Shown piece by piece: positions 8,787 to 16,544 of a DNA stretch of 64,000 bases (position 1 is the first letter of the stretch; the number at the start of each line of letters is the position of its first letter). A program made the position numbers and the translations under genes. The notes under the pieces are model-generated. The model was not told the DNA's origin. It ran no database searches and was given only the letters and a program-made list of their open reading frames with translations. The stretch is from Meinhardsimonia xiamenensis (GTDB lineage Bacteria; Pseudomonadota; Alphaproteobacteria; Rhodobacterales; Rhodobacteraceae): assembly GCF_900102905.1 (NCBI RefSeq), contig NZ_FNFV01000002.1:1-64000 (forward strand). The letters are read 5' to 3'.

Positions 8787-10142
8787 ATGGGCGTGCGGGT
8801 GCTGGTTCCCTCGGGCGCCCTCGGCCTTGGCTGGGAGGAGGCGGCGCTCGCCGCGGGGCTCGCGGCGGGGCCCGATCTCATCGCCATCGACGGGGGCTCC
8901 ACCGATTCGGGGCCACATTACCTTGGCACCGGCACTTCGAAATACTCCCGCGCCTCGACCAAGGCGGAGTGGGCGGCGCTCATCGACGCCCGCGCGCGGG
9001 CGGGCGTGCCGCTCATCATCGGCACCGCCGGCACCTGCGGGGCGGATGCGGCGGTGGACTGGCTCGTTGACATCACCCGCGAGATCGCCGCCGAGCGCGG
9101 CGAGCGGCTGCGCCTTGCGGTGCTGAAGAGCGGGCAGGCGCCGGCCGAGATCGCCGAGGCGCTCGCCGAGCGCCGGCTCGAGCCGCTGCCCGGCGCGCCG
9201 GAAGTGACGCCCGAGGCGGTGGCCGAGTGCACCAACATCGTTGCGCTTGCCGGCGCCGAGCAGGTGCAGGCGGCACTTGCCACGGGAGCGGACATCGTCA
9301 TTGCCGGGCGCACCACCGACACGGCGATCATCGCCGCCCTGCCGCTTGCGCGCGGCTGTCACGCAGGGGCGGCCTGGCATGGCGCCAAGGTCGGCGAATG
9401 CGGGGCGCTCGCCACCACCCGGCCGAATTCGGGCAGCATCCTTCTCGATTTCGATGAGGAGGGTTTCACCCTCACCGCGCTGGGTCCCGGCGCGGGCGCC
9501 ACGCCGCGCAGCGTCTCGGCGCACATGCTCTATGAAAACGCCGACCCGTTCATCCTGCATGAGCCGGGCGGTCATCTCGATGTGCGGCGCGCGCGGTACG
9601 AGGCGCTCGATGCGGCGCGGGTGCGGGTGACGGGCAGCCGCTGGGTGGCTTCTCCGCGCTACACCGTCAAGCTTGAGGGGGCGCGGCGCGCGGGCTTTCA
9701 GGTGGTCACGCTCGCGCTGGTGCGCGACCCGCGCTACGTCGCCGCGATCCGGGAATGGACGGCGGACATCGCTCGCCGCGTGGTCGAAAAGGCGCGGGCC
9801 AGAACCGGGCGGGCGGATTTCTCGGTGGAACTCAGGCTGATCGGGCTTGACGCCACGCTCGGGGCGCTCGACCGCGCGGCGCGGGCGGGCAGCGAAGTGG
9901 GGGTTCTCGGCATCGTCACCGCGGGCGACGAGACCCTCGCCGGAGAAGTGGCCAAGACACTCAACCCCTACCTCTTGCACCATCCGCTGACGGAGGATGA
10001 GCCCATGCCCACCTTCGCCTTCCCCTTCTCGCCGGCGGAGATCGCGCGCGGAGCGGCCTATGAGTTCTGCCTGCACCATGTCATGGCGCTCGACGATCCG
10101 ATGCAGGCCTTCCGGCTGACGACGCTCGAGGTCGGGCCATGA
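8787..10142 (+). CDS. AtuA/DUF1446 family protein (acyclic terpene utilization AtuA-like)
   Basis: This 451-residue protein matches the AtuA (DUF1446) family: start VLVPSGALGLGWEE, then IDGGSTDSGPHYLGTG, the GTAGTCGADAAVDW segment and VIAGRTTDTAIIAAL. AtuA is named from the Pseudomonas acyclic-terpene cluster, but its reaction is not established, and most family members occur beside transporters of organic acids. GAGGAGGAG precedes the ATG. The gene overlaps the DUF4387 gene by 4 bp, the usual partner. Here it probably acts on the carboxylate brought in by TctCBA; the reaction is unknown and terpene use should not be assumed. Confidence 0.88.
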   Translation: MGVRVLVPSGALGLGWEEAALAAGLAAGPDLIAIDGGSTDSGPHYLGTGTSKYSRASTKAEWAALIDARARAGVPLIIGTAGTCGADAAVDWLVDITREIAAERGERLRLAVLKSGQAPAEIAEALAERRLEPLPGAPEVTPEAVAECTNIVALAGAEQVQAALATGADIVIAGRTTDTAIIAALPLARGCHAGAAWHGAKVGECGALATTRPNSGSILLDFDEEGFTLTALGPGAGATPRSVSAHMLYENADPFILHEPGGHLDVRRARYEALDAARVRVTGSRWVASPRYTVKLEGARRAGFQVVTLALVRDPRYVAAIREWTADIARRVVEKARARTGRADFSVELRLIGLDATLGALDRAARAGSEVGVLGIVTAGDETLAGEVAKTLNPYLLHHPLTEDEPMPTFAFPFSPAEIARGAAYEFCLHHVMALDDPMQAFRLTTLEVGP

Positions 10143-10447
10143 GCACGCTCGGCGAGGTTGCAAGCCATATCCGCTCGAAGAACGCGGGGCCATTCTGGCT
10201 CACGATCGATGTTTTCCTGCCCGACGCCGCGAGCTTCGAGAAGGTGTGCGCGCAGCTTTCCACCGATGAGGTCGCCCGGCGCCTCGGTGCGGCGCCCGCG
10301 AGCGTGCGGCGCTTCGAGATCGCCGATCTCGCCGTCATCAAGTTCAGCCTGCCGCGCCCCGCGGTTCAGGGCAGTGTGGCCGATCGCGACATGCACGGCG
10401 CCTCCTTCGCGCTGCTCATCGGCGACATCGAGCTTGAGGCGGGGTAG
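10139..10447 (+). CDS. DUF4387 family protein
   Basis: This small protein of 102 residues resembles DUF4387: EVASHIRSKNAGPFWLTIDV at the N-terminus, VRRFEIADLAVIKFSLPRP, and a C-terminal DRDMHGASFALLIGDIEL. DUF4387 is typically encoded next to, or fused with, AtuA-type proteins, implying one two-component enzyme. Here the two genes overlap by 4 bp (ATGA). No signal peptide or membrane helix is visible, so it is cytoplasmic. It is the last gene of the tct cassette; a structured repeat follows. Confidence 0.85.
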   Translation: MSTLGEVASHIRSKNAGPFWLTIDVFLPDAASFEKVCAQLSTDEVARRLGAAPASVRRFEIADLAVIKFSLPRPAVQGSVADRDMHGASFALLIGDIELEAG

Positions 10448-10529
10448 AGCGAGCTGCGCTCAATCGAATTCGGCCCGGGCGGGGCGCGCGCGGCCTCAGG
10501 TGACAAGGGCGCAGCCGTCTGCATCCTCC

Positions 10530-10611
10530 GGCCCGGCCGTCAGGCCGGGCAGCGCCCGCCCCGCCCCCTCGGGCAGGCGCTTCGCACCCGCCCCGGGCCG
10601 GGCGCTGCCCT
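10530..10611. repeat. Structured dispersed repeat, copy A (82 bp)
   Basis: This element recurs almost unchanged at 52176-52257 and in diverged form at 42174-42254. Two pairings are possible: a 5' hairpin (10531-10538 with 10543-10550, GTCA loop) and a 12-bp long-range stem (GGGCAGCGCCCG at 10547-10558 with CGGGCGCTGCCC at 10599-10610). The two share GGGC, so they are mutually exclusive. It lies between the convergent DUF4387 and oxygenase genes. The features resemble REP/BIME-type palindromic elements; there is no T-run. Confidence 0.8.
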
Positions 10612-10674
10612 TGACGACATGAGCGCGGCCGTCTCCACCCTCCCGCGCGGCCGGGGGCGGATGCGCCGGCGTTC

Positions 10675-11295
10675 TCATTCCCAGCGATAGTTGAAGCTCA
10701 CCGAGATGCGCTCCTCCTCGGCCATGTTCATCGGCACCTCGTGGCGCAGCCAGCTTTCCCACATGAGCACCTCGCCCACCTGCGGGCGGATGTAGATGAA
10801 GGGGCGCAGCTCCTCGCGCGCGTCGCGGCGGCGGGCGGGCGAGGCCATCATGCGCGCAAGGCGCGGATCCTCGAGCTTCAGCGCCGAGGCGCCCTCGGGC
10901 ATGGCCACGTAGGTGGTTCCGGAGATCACCGAATGGGGGTGGATGTGGCTCGCGTGCATGCCCCCCTCGGGCAGGATGTTGATCCAGATGTCCTCGAGCA
11001 CGAGCGCCCGGTCTTCCAGATCGAACTCGAGATCCTCGGCAAAGGCGGCGACGTGCGCATCGAGCGCCTCAACGAGATCGGCGAAGACCGGAAAGCGCCA
11101 CGGCAGGTCGGTGAGCGAGGCGTAGCTCGTGTAACCCGGATAGCCGTTTTCCGCGCACCAGCGCTGGCCGGCCTCGTCATCCTCGGCGATGGAGAGGCAG
11201 GAGGCTTCAAGCTCGTCGGGGTCGATCTCGGGGCCGTGCTCGGAGAGATGGGCGCGGTAGAGGCGCGTGACGAAGAGCGAAGATATCTGTGCCAT
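10675..11295 (-). CDS. TIGR02466 / 2OG-Fe(II) oxygenase-like protein (PF13759 type)
   Basis: The 206-residue product shows the layout of the 2OG-Fe(II)_5 family: an IWINILPEGGMHASHIHPHS segment with candidate metal His residues, SGTTYVAMPEG, then LMWESWLRHEVPMN with a further His, and RISVSFNYRW at the end with the Arg expected to hold 2-oxoglutarate. Family members are predicted iron/2-oxoglutarate oxygenases of unknown substrate. An ATG at 11304 adds three residues; the start is uncertain. It faces against the ribosomal genes between the tct cassette and rpmC. Proximity to L16, a known oxygenase substrate in E. coli, is suggestive only. Confidence 0.82.
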   Translation of the reverse strand: MAQISSLFVTRLYRAHLSEHGPEIDPDELEASCLSIAEDDEAGQRWCAENGYPGYTSYASLTDLPWRFPVFADLVEALDAHVAAFAEDLEFDLEDRALVLEDIWINILPEGGMHASHIHPHSVISGTTYVAMPEGASALKLEDPRLARMMASPARRRDAREELRPFIYIRPQVGEVLMWESWLRHEVPMNMAEEERISVSFNYRWE

Positions 11296-11371
11296 GGCGC
11301 CCATCTAGACGAGGCGCGCGCGAGAGGCGAGAGGGTTTGCACGCCTGCGCGCGAAATCCGCGAAAAAAGGG

Positions 11372-11400
11372 TTGCCATGCGCGGCGCCTCGGCGTAAACG
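11372..11400 (+). promoter_or_regulatory. Candidate promoter for rpmC and downstream ribosomal genes
   Basis: TTGCCA (11372) is separated by 17 nt from TAAACG (11395). A promoter is required here because the upstream neighbour is on the other strand and the S10 operon terminates after L16. The -10 match is modest (3 of 6), so confidence is moderate. Confidence 0.5.
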
Positions 11401-11419
11401 GCCCGCTCATCCACCGCTC

Positions 11420-11457
11420 CACCGGAATCAGGGTGACCCTTCGGGGGCCATCCGGTG
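11420..11457 (+). promoter_or_regulatory. Structured leader of rpmC with UUCG tetraloop
   Basis: A 7-bp closing stem (CACCGGA 11420-11426 with TCCGGTG 11451-11457) encloses CCC-TTCG-GGG (11437-11446), a hyperstable UUCG-type hairpin. It ends about 8 nt before the rpmC purine box. Such leaders often bind a ribosomal protein; that role is inferred. Confidence 0.45.
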
Positions 11458-11476
11458 ATGTTGAAAGGGAAGAACG

Positions 11477-11683
11477 ATGGCACTGGATGCCAAGGAACTG
11501 CGTGACAAGACGCCCGACCAGCTGCGCGACCAGCTGGCTCAGCTGAAGAAGGAGGCCTTCAACCTGCGCTTCCAGCAGGCCACGGGCGCTCTGGAAAACA
11601 CCGCGCGCATGCGTGTGGTCCGCCGCGACATTGCGCGGGTGATGACCGTGCTCAACGAAAAAGCCCGCGCGGCGGCCGAGTGA
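11477..11683 (+). CDS. rpmC: 50S ribosomal protein L29
   Basis: L29 lies at the tunnel exit next to L23. The 68-residue helical-hairpin protein has the family motif [20 protein letters not shown] and [31 protein letters not shown] box precedes the ATG. In most bacteria it directly follows rplP; here it heads a separate transcription unit after about 5.9 kb of unrelated genes. Confidence 0.98.
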   Translation: MALDAKELRDKTPDQLRDQLAQLKKEAFNLRFQQATGALENTARMRVVRRDIARVMTVLNEKARAAAE

Positions 11684-11697
11684 GGGGAGCCTGAGAG

Positions 11698-11931
11698 ATG
11701 CCGAAGAGAATCCTGCAGGGCACCGTGACCTCGGACAAGAACGACAAGACCGTGACCGTTCTGGTCGAGCGGCGCTTCAAGCATCCGCTTCTGCAGAAGA
11801 CGGTGCGCAAGACCAAGAAGTACCGGGCGCATGACCCGAACAACGAGTTCAAGATCGGCGATGTCGTGCGCATTCAGGAATGCGCGCCGATCTCGAAGAC
11901 CAAACGCTGGGAGGTGGTGGCGCGAGCCTGA
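11698..11931 (+). CDS. rpsQ: 30S ribosomal protein S17
   Basis: S17 is a primary 16S-binding OB-fold protein. The 77-residue product starts [20 protein letters not shown] and contains [20 protein letters not shown], as expected. It sits 14 bp after rpmC; a 76-bp spacer leads to rplN. Confidence 0.98.
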   Translation: MPKRILQGTVTSDKNDKTVTVLVERRFKHPLLQKTVRKTKKYRAHDPNNEFKIGDVVRIQECAPISKTKRWEVVARA

Positions 11932-12007
11932 CCACATTCCGGTTTGAACGAAACCCTGGGGTCGATGTCCGGACTGCACGGCGGCCCCAAAGGTCGGGAG
12001 AAACCAC

Positions 12008-12376
12008 ATGATCCAGATGCAGACCAATCTGGATGTCGCTGACAACTCCGGTGCCCGGAAGGTTCAGTGCATCAAGGTTCTGGGCGGGTCGAAGCGGAAA
12101 TATGCCTCCGTCGGCGACATCATCGTCGTCTCGGTGAAGGAGGCGATCCCGCGCGGCCGCGTCAAGAAGGGCGACGTGCGCAAGGCCGTCGTCGTGCGGA
12201 CCGCCAAGGAGGTGCGCCGCGAGGATGGCACCGCCATCCGCTTCGACCGCAACGCCGCGGTGATTCTCAACAACGCCGGCGAGCCCATCGGCACCCGCAT
12301 CTTCGGCCCCGTCTGCCGCGAGCTGCGGGCCAAGAACTTCATGAAGATCATCTCGCTCGCGCCGGAGGTGCTGTGA
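12008..12376 (+). CDS. rplN: 50S ribosomal protein L14
   Basis: L14 is a subunit-interface protein that forms bridge B8. The product is exactly 122 residues, the family norm, beginning [20 protein letters not shown] and including the conserved [20 protein letters not shown]. It is the usual first gene of the spc operon; here L29 and S17 precede it within the same unit. The stop overlaps the rplX start by one base. Confidence 0.98.
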   Translation: MIQMQTNLDVADNSGARKVQCIKVLGGSKRKYASVGDIIVVSVKEAIPRGRVKKGDVRKAVVVRTAKEVRREDGTAIRFDRNAAVILNNAGEPIGTRIFGPVCRELRAKNFMKIISLAPEVL

Positions 12377-12690
12377 TGGCTGCCAAGCTGAAGAAGGGCG
12401 ACAAGGTCATCGTCCTTGCCGGCAAGGACAAGGGCCGCACCGGCGAGATCGTCTCGGTCGACCGCAAGGCCGGCAAGGCGATCGTGGAGGGCGTCAACAT
12501 CGCCATCCGCCACCAGCGCCAGACGCAGACGAGCCAGGGCGGCCGCATTCCCAAGGCGATGCCGATCGACCTGTCGAACCTGGCGCTTCTGGACAAGAAC
12601 GGCAAACCCACCCGCGTCGGCTTCCGCATCACCGAGGATGGCCGCAAGGTGCGCTACGCCAAGACCACGGGGGACGTGATCGATGCTTGA
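12376..12690 (+). CDS. rplX: 50S ribosomal protein L24
   Basis: L24 initiates large-subunit assembly. From the ATG at 12376 the 104-residue product reads [20 protein letters not shown], the KOW motif of the family. An upstream in-frame extension lies inside rplN and is rejected. The 3' end overlaps rplE by 8 bp. Confidence 0.98.
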   Translation: MAAKLKKGDKVIVLAGKDKGRTGEIVSVDRKAGKAIVEGVNIAIRHQRQTQTSQGGRIPKAMPIDLSNLALLDKNGKPTRVGFRITEDGRKVRYAKTTGDVIDA

Positions 12691-13246
12691 TGCCGCCAAC
12701 TACACCCCGCGTCTGAAGGCGCTCTACCGCGAGAAGATCCGGCCGGCCCTCAAGGAGGAGTTCGGCTACCGCAACGACATGCAGATCCCGCGGCTCGACA
12801 AGATCGTGCTCAACATCGGCTGTGGTGCGGAGGCGGTGCGCGACTCGAAGAAGGCCAAGTCGGCGGCAGACGACCTCACCCTGATCGCCGGTCAGAAGGC
12901 GGTGATCACCCGGGCGAAGAAGTCGATCGCCGGTTTCCGCGTGCGCGAGGGCATGCCGCTTGGCGCCAAGGCCACGCTGCGCGGCGACCGCATGTACGAG
13001 TTCCTTGACCGGCTCATCACCATTGCGCTCCCGCGCGTGCGCGACTTCCGCGGCGTGCCGGGCAAGTCCTTTGACGGGCGCGGCAACTACGCCATGGGGC
13101 TGAAGGAACACATCGTCTTCCCCGAGATCGACTACGACAAGGTCGATGAGGTCTGGGGCCTCGACATCATCATCTGCACCACCGCGCAGACCGATGCGGA
13201 AGCGAAGGCGCTTCTGAAGCACTTCAACATGCCGTTTTCGAGCTGA
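12683..13246 (+). CDS. rplE: 50S ribosomal protein L5
   Basis: L5 binds 5S rRNA and contacts the P-site tRNA. The 187-residue product carries [18 protein letters not shown] and [14 protein letters not shown], followed by the [15 protein letters not shown] motif. It starts inside the last codons of rplX (8-bp overlap), which suggests coupled translation. Confidence 0.98.
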   Translation: MLDAANYTPRLKALYREKIRPALKEEFGYRNDMQIPRLDKIVLNIGCGAEAVRDSKKAKSAADDLTLIAGQKAVITRAKKSIAGFRVREGMPLGAKATLRGDRMYEFLDRLITIALPRVRDFRGVPGKSFDGRGNYAMGLKEHIVFPEIDYDKVDEVWGLDIIICTTAQTDAEAKALLKHFNMPFSS

Positions 13247-13266
13247 GCGCGGGAGGAGAAAGAGAC

Positions 13267-13572
13267 ATGGCCAAGAAATCCATGGTCGAGCGCGAGAAGA
13301 AGCGCCAGCGCCTGGTTCAGAAATACGCCGCCAAGCGCGCGCGCCTGAAGGAAATCGCGAACGACGAGTCGCTGCCGATGGAGGAGCGCTTCAAGGCCCG
13401 GCTGAAGCTTGCCAAGCTGCCGCGCAACTCCTCGCCGACGCGACTGCACAACCGCTGCCAGCTGACCGGCCGGCCGCATGCCTATTACCGCAAGCTCAAG
13501 ATCAGCCGTATCATGCTGCGCGAGCTGGGCAGCGAGGGCCAGATTCCGGGCCTCGTGAAATCGAGCTGGTAA
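13267..13572 (+). CDS. rpsN: 30S ribosomal protein S14 (zinc-free, long type)
   Basis: S14 completes the head of the small subunit. The product has 101 residues and lacks the CxxC...CxxC pairs of the short zinc form; only one Cys is seen, in [20 protein letters not shown]. This is the type normally found in proteobacterial spc operons. GGGAGGAGAAAGAG provides a strong ribosome-binding site. Confidence 0.98.
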   Translation: MAKKSMVEREKKRQRLVQKYAAKRARLKEIANDESLPMEERFKARLKLAKLPRNSSPTRLHNRCQLTGRPHAYYRKLKISRIMLRELGSEGQIPGLVKSSW

Positions 13573-13584
13573 GGAGGACAGGGA

Positions 13585-13977
13585 ATGAACGATCCTCTCG
13601 GCGATATGCTCACCCGGATCCGCAACGCGCAGATGCGCGGCAAGACCTCCGTTGTCACGCCGGCCTCCAAGCTGCGCGCCTGGGTGCTCGATGTGCTGGC
13701 CCAGGAGGGCTACATCCGCGGCTACGAGAAGACGGTTGACGAGCGCGGCCACCCGGCGCTGCGCATCGAGCTGAAATACTATGACGGCGCTCCCGTGATC
13801 CGCGAGATCAAGCGCGTCTCCAAGCCTGGCCGTCGCGTCTACATGGGTGTGAAGGACATCCCCGAAGTCCGGCAGGGGCTGGGCGTGGCGATCGTCTCCA
13901 CGCCGAAGGGCGTGATGTCGGATGCAGCCGCGCGCTCGGCCAATGTCGGCGGCGAAGTGCTCTGCACCGTGTTCTGA
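13585..13977 (+). CDS. rpsH: 30S ribosomal protein S8
   Basis: S8 binds the central domain of 16S rRNA and, in E. coli, represses the spc operon by binding the L5 translation-initiation region. The 130-residue product starts [20 protein letters not shown] and ends with the [27 protein letters not shown] signature. Spacing is 12 bp on each side. Confidence 0.98.
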   Translation: MNDPLGDMLTRIRNAQMRGKTSVVTPASKLRAWVLDVLAQEGYIRGYEKTVDERGHPALRIELKYYDGAPVIREIKRVSKPGRRVYMGVKDIPEVRQGLGVAIVSTPKGVMSDAAARSANVGGEVLCTVF

Positions 13978-13989
13978 GGAGGAAGGCAG

Positions 13990-14523
13990 ATGTCTCGAAT
14001 TGGTAAGAAGCCGGTCGAGCTGCCCGCGGGGGTCGAGGCCTCCGTCTCCGGCCAGACCGTGCAGATCAAGGGCCCCAAGGCCACCCGCAGCTTCACCGCC
14101 ACCGATGACGTGACCATCACGCTCGACGGAAATGTCATCACGGTGAAGCCACGCGGCAACTCCAAGCGCGCGCGCCAGCAGTGGGGGATGACCCGCACGA
14201 TGGTGGCAAACATGGTGCAGGGCGTGACCCAGGGCTTTCGCAAGGAGCTCGAGATCCACGGCGTCGGCTACCGCGCGCAGATGCAGGGCAACACGCTCAA
14301 GCTGTCGCTCGGCTACAGCCACGAGGTGAATTTCGAGGTGCCGCCGGGCGTCACCGTCACCTGCCCGAAGCAGACCGAGATCGTGGTGGAAGGCACCGAC
14401 GAGCAGCTCGTCGGCCAGGTTGCCGCGAACATCCGTGAATGGCGGCCGCCGGAGCCCTACAAGGGCAAGGGCATCCGCTACAAGGGCGAGTTCATCTTCC
14501 GCAAGGAAGGCAAGAAGAAGTAG
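13990..14523 (+). CDS. rplF: 50S ribosomal protein L6
   Basis: L6 has two related RNA-binding domains near the sarcin-ricin loop. The 177-residue product begins [15 protein letters not shown] and has the C-terminal motif [16 protein letters not shown]. The length and order are normal for the spc operon. Confidence 0.98.
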   Translation: MSRIGKKPVELPAGVEASVSGQTVQIKGPKATRSFTATDDVTITLDGNVITVKPRGNSKRARQQWGMTRTMVANMVQGVTQGFRKELEIHGVGYRAQMQGNTLKLSLGYSHEVNFEVPPGVTVTCPKQTEIVVEGTDEQLVGQVAANIREWRPPEPYKGKGIRYKGEFIFRKEGKKK

Positions 14524-14534
14524 GGACGCGACAG

Positions 14535-14894
14535 ATGGCAAACAGCAAACGGGACCTGTTTCTGAAGCGCCGCCTGCGCGTTCGGAACAAGCTGCGCAAG
14601 GTGAACGCGGGCCGGCTGCGGCTATCCGTTTACCGGTCGAACAGGAACATCTCCGCCCAGCTCATCGACGACGTGGCCGGCCGCACGCTGGCCTCGGCCT
14701 CGACGCTGGAGAAGGATCTCGGCGTGGTCGGCAAGAACAATGCCGCCGCCGCCGCCAAGGTCGGCGCGGCGATTGCCGAGCGCGCGAAGAAGGCCGGGAT
14801 CGAGGAGTGCTACTTCGACCGCGGCGGCTACCTCTATCACGGGACGATCAAGGCGCTTGCCGATGCGGCCCGTGAAGGCGGTCTGAAATTCTGA
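14535..14894 (+). CDS. rplR: 50S ribosomal protein L18
   Basis: L18 brings 5S rRNA to the large subunit. The 119-residue product starts [20 protein letters not shown] and has [19 protein letters not shown] and the ending [20 protein letters not shown]. The start at 14535 is chosen for the family N-terminus and the ACGCGACAG spacing; upstream in-frame sequence belongs to rplF read in another frame. Confidence 0.98.
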   Translation: MANSKRDLFLKRRLRVRNKLRKVNAGRLRLSVYRSNRNISAQLIDDVAGRTLASASTLEKDLGVVGKNNAAAAAKVGAAIAERAKKAGIEECYFDRGGYLYHGTIKALADAAREGGLKF

Positions 14895-14905
14895 GGAGAC
14901 GGGAG

Positions 14906-15469
14906 ATGGCAAGAGAACCGCAACGCCGGGATCGTCGCGAGCGCGAGGAAACCCCGGAATTCGCCGATCGTCTCGTCGCGATCAACCGTGTGTCCAAGAC
15001 GGTGAAGGGCGGAAAGCGCTTCGGCTTCGCGGCACTCGTCGTCGTGGGCGACCAGAAGGGCCGGGTGGGTTTCGGCAAGGGCAAGGCCAAGGAAGTGCCC
15101 GAAGCGATCCGCAAGGCCACCGAGCAGGCGCGCCGCAACCTCATCCGCGTGCCGCTGCGTGAGGGCCGGACGCTGCATCACGACATGGAGGGCCGTCACG
15201 GGGCCGGCAAGGTGATCATGCGCTCGGCGCCGGCCGGCACCGGCATCATCGCCGGCGGTCCGATGCGCGCGGTGTTCGAGATGCTCGGCGTGCAGGACGT
15301 GGTCGCCAAGTCGCTGGGGTCTCAGAACCCCTACAACATGATCCGCGCCACCATCGACGGGCTGAAGAAGGAATCGAGCCCGCGCATGGTCGCCCAGCGT
15401 CGCGGCAAGAAGGTGGCCGAGGTGCTGCACCGCACCGAACAGCCCGCCGAAACCGGCGCCGAAGCCTGA
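14906..15469 (+). CDS. rpsE: 30S ribosomal protein S5
   Basis: S5 is part of the decoding and mRNA-entry region and influences accuracy. The 187-residue product has the N-terminal dsRNA-binding fold ([20 protein letters not shown]), the [20 protein letters not shown] motif and the [16 protein letters not shown] loop. It sits between L18 and L30 in normal order. Confidence 0.98.
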   Translation: MAREPQRRDRREREETPEFADRLVAINRVSKTVKGGKRFGFAALVVVGDQKGRVGFGKGKAKEVPEAIRKATEQARRNLIRVPLREGRTLHHDMEGRHGAGKVIMRSAPAGTGIIAGGPMRAVFEMLGVQDVVAKSLGSQNPYNMIRATIDGLKKESSPRMVAQRRGKKVAEVLHRTEQPAETGAEA

Positions 15470-15483
15470 GGGAGACCCGGACG

Positions 15484-15675
<192 letters not shown>

Positions 15676-15701
15676 TCCGCGCTGATCCTCGGCGACAATC
15701 C

Positions 15702-15742
15702 GGCGCCCCGGTTGCTCACGCGGCCGGGGCGCCTGGCTTTTC
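15702..15742 (+). terminator. Candidate intrinsic terminator after rpmD
   Basis: A perfect 10-bp stem (GGCGCCCCGG at 15702-15711 with CCGGGGCGCC at 15724-15733, 12-nt loop) is followed by TGGCTTTTC. The T-run is short, so termination may be partial. It would end the L29-L30 transcript. Confidence 0.65.
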
Positions 15743-15835
15743 TGGGTGCATCATCCTGGTCCAAGTACCCTCGCCGAAGGCGCCGCGCGCCAGCGCGGCC
15801 CCGCGAGGGGCGGGCAAACGCCGTCATCGACGGCC

Positions 15836-15864
15836 TTGATCCTCCCGTTCCGCTCGCCTATACG
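15836..15864 (+). promoter_or_regulatory. Candidate sigma-70-type promoter for rplO-secY-adk
   Basis: TTGATC (15836-15841), a 17-nt spacer and TATACG (15859-15864) lie about 100 bp before the L15 start. Together with the upstream terminator hairpin, this suggests that L15, secY and adk form their own transcription unit. The rest of the 286-bp gap shows no open frame I can support. Confidence 0.6.
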
Positions 15865-15961
15865 CCGCGGGTGGCCCGGCATTCGGGGCCGCATCCATCG
15901 ACAACATGCCGTGGCCGCCCCGTCTCGCTTCGCAGGGCGCGTCCGGCCAAGGAGAAGCGAC

Positions 15962-16438
15962 ATGAAACTGCACGAATTGCGCGACAACCCCGGCGCGGCC
16001 AAGAAGGCCAAGCGCGTCGGCCGTGGCCCCGGCTCCGGCAAGGGCAAGACCGCCGGGCGCGGCATCAAGGGCCAGAAATCCCGCTCCGGCGTGGCCATCA
16101 ACGCCTTCGAAGGCGGGCAGATGCCGCTCTACCAGCGCCTGCCCAAGCGCGGCTTCAACAAGCCCAATCGCAAGAAATACGCCGTGGTCAACCTCGGCAT
16201 CCTCCAGAAGTTCATCGACGCGGGCAAGATCGATGCGGGCAAGCCGATCACCGAGGAAGTCCTCGTCGAATCGGGGCTGGTGCGCCGGCGGCTCGACGGC
16301 GTCCGCGTGCTCGCGAAGGGCGAATTCTCCGCCAAGGTCGATCTCGCCGTCACCGGCGCCTCGCGTCAGGCCGTGGCCGCGGTGGAGGCGGCCGGCGGCA
16401 CGCTGAAGACCGCCCAGGCGGCTCCGGCGGCCGAGTGA
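15962..16438 (+). CDS. rplO: 50S ribosomal protein L15
   Basis: L15 is a late-assembly large-subunit protein with an extended N-terminus. The 158-residue product begins [20 protein letters not shown] and contains [20 protein letters not shown]. An AAGGAGAAG box precedes the ATG; the longer upstream open frame covers the predicted promoter and terminator and is rejected. secY follows after 106 bp. Confidence 0.98.
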   Translation: MKLHELRDNPGAAKKAKRVGRGPGSGKGKTAGRGIKGQKSRSGVAINAFEGGQMPLYQRLPKRGFNKPNRKKYAVVNLGILQKFIDAGKIDAGKPITEEVLVESGLVRRRLDGVRVLAKGEFSAKVDLAVTGASRQAVAAVEAAGGTLKTAQAAPAAE

Positions 16439-16489
16439 GAGGTTGTGGGCCGGCCCGGGCCGGCCTAAATGACGCTCGAGTTTTCCTTG

Positions 16490-16522
16490 CGCCGCCGGAC
16501 CGGGAAGACCGGGCCGGCGGCG
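16490..16522 (+). promoter_or_regulatory. Hairpin in the rplO-secY spacer
   Basis: CGCCGCCGG (16490-16498) pairs with CCGGCGGCG (16514-16522), enclosing a smaller CCGG/CCGG pairing; TTCAACTGAG follows. A second GC palindrome (GGGCCGGCCCGGGCCGGCC) occurs at 16447-16465. They may limit read-through from L15 to secY or stabilise the ends; neither has a T-run. Confidence 0.4.
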
Positions 16523-16544
16523 TTCAACTGAGAAGAGACCGCAA

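Noticed and set aside
6770-8902. Open frame of 710 codons on the minus strand opposite tctB-tctA
   Set aside because: The composition is highly charged and repetitive (RRHR, DDRH patterns) with no domain; it is explained by antisense reading of TctA codons.
10448-10674. Possible small gene in the gap between DUF4387 and the oxygenase
   Set aside because: The available frames are Arg/Pro/Ala-rich without a ribosome-binding site; the space is better explained by the structured repeat.
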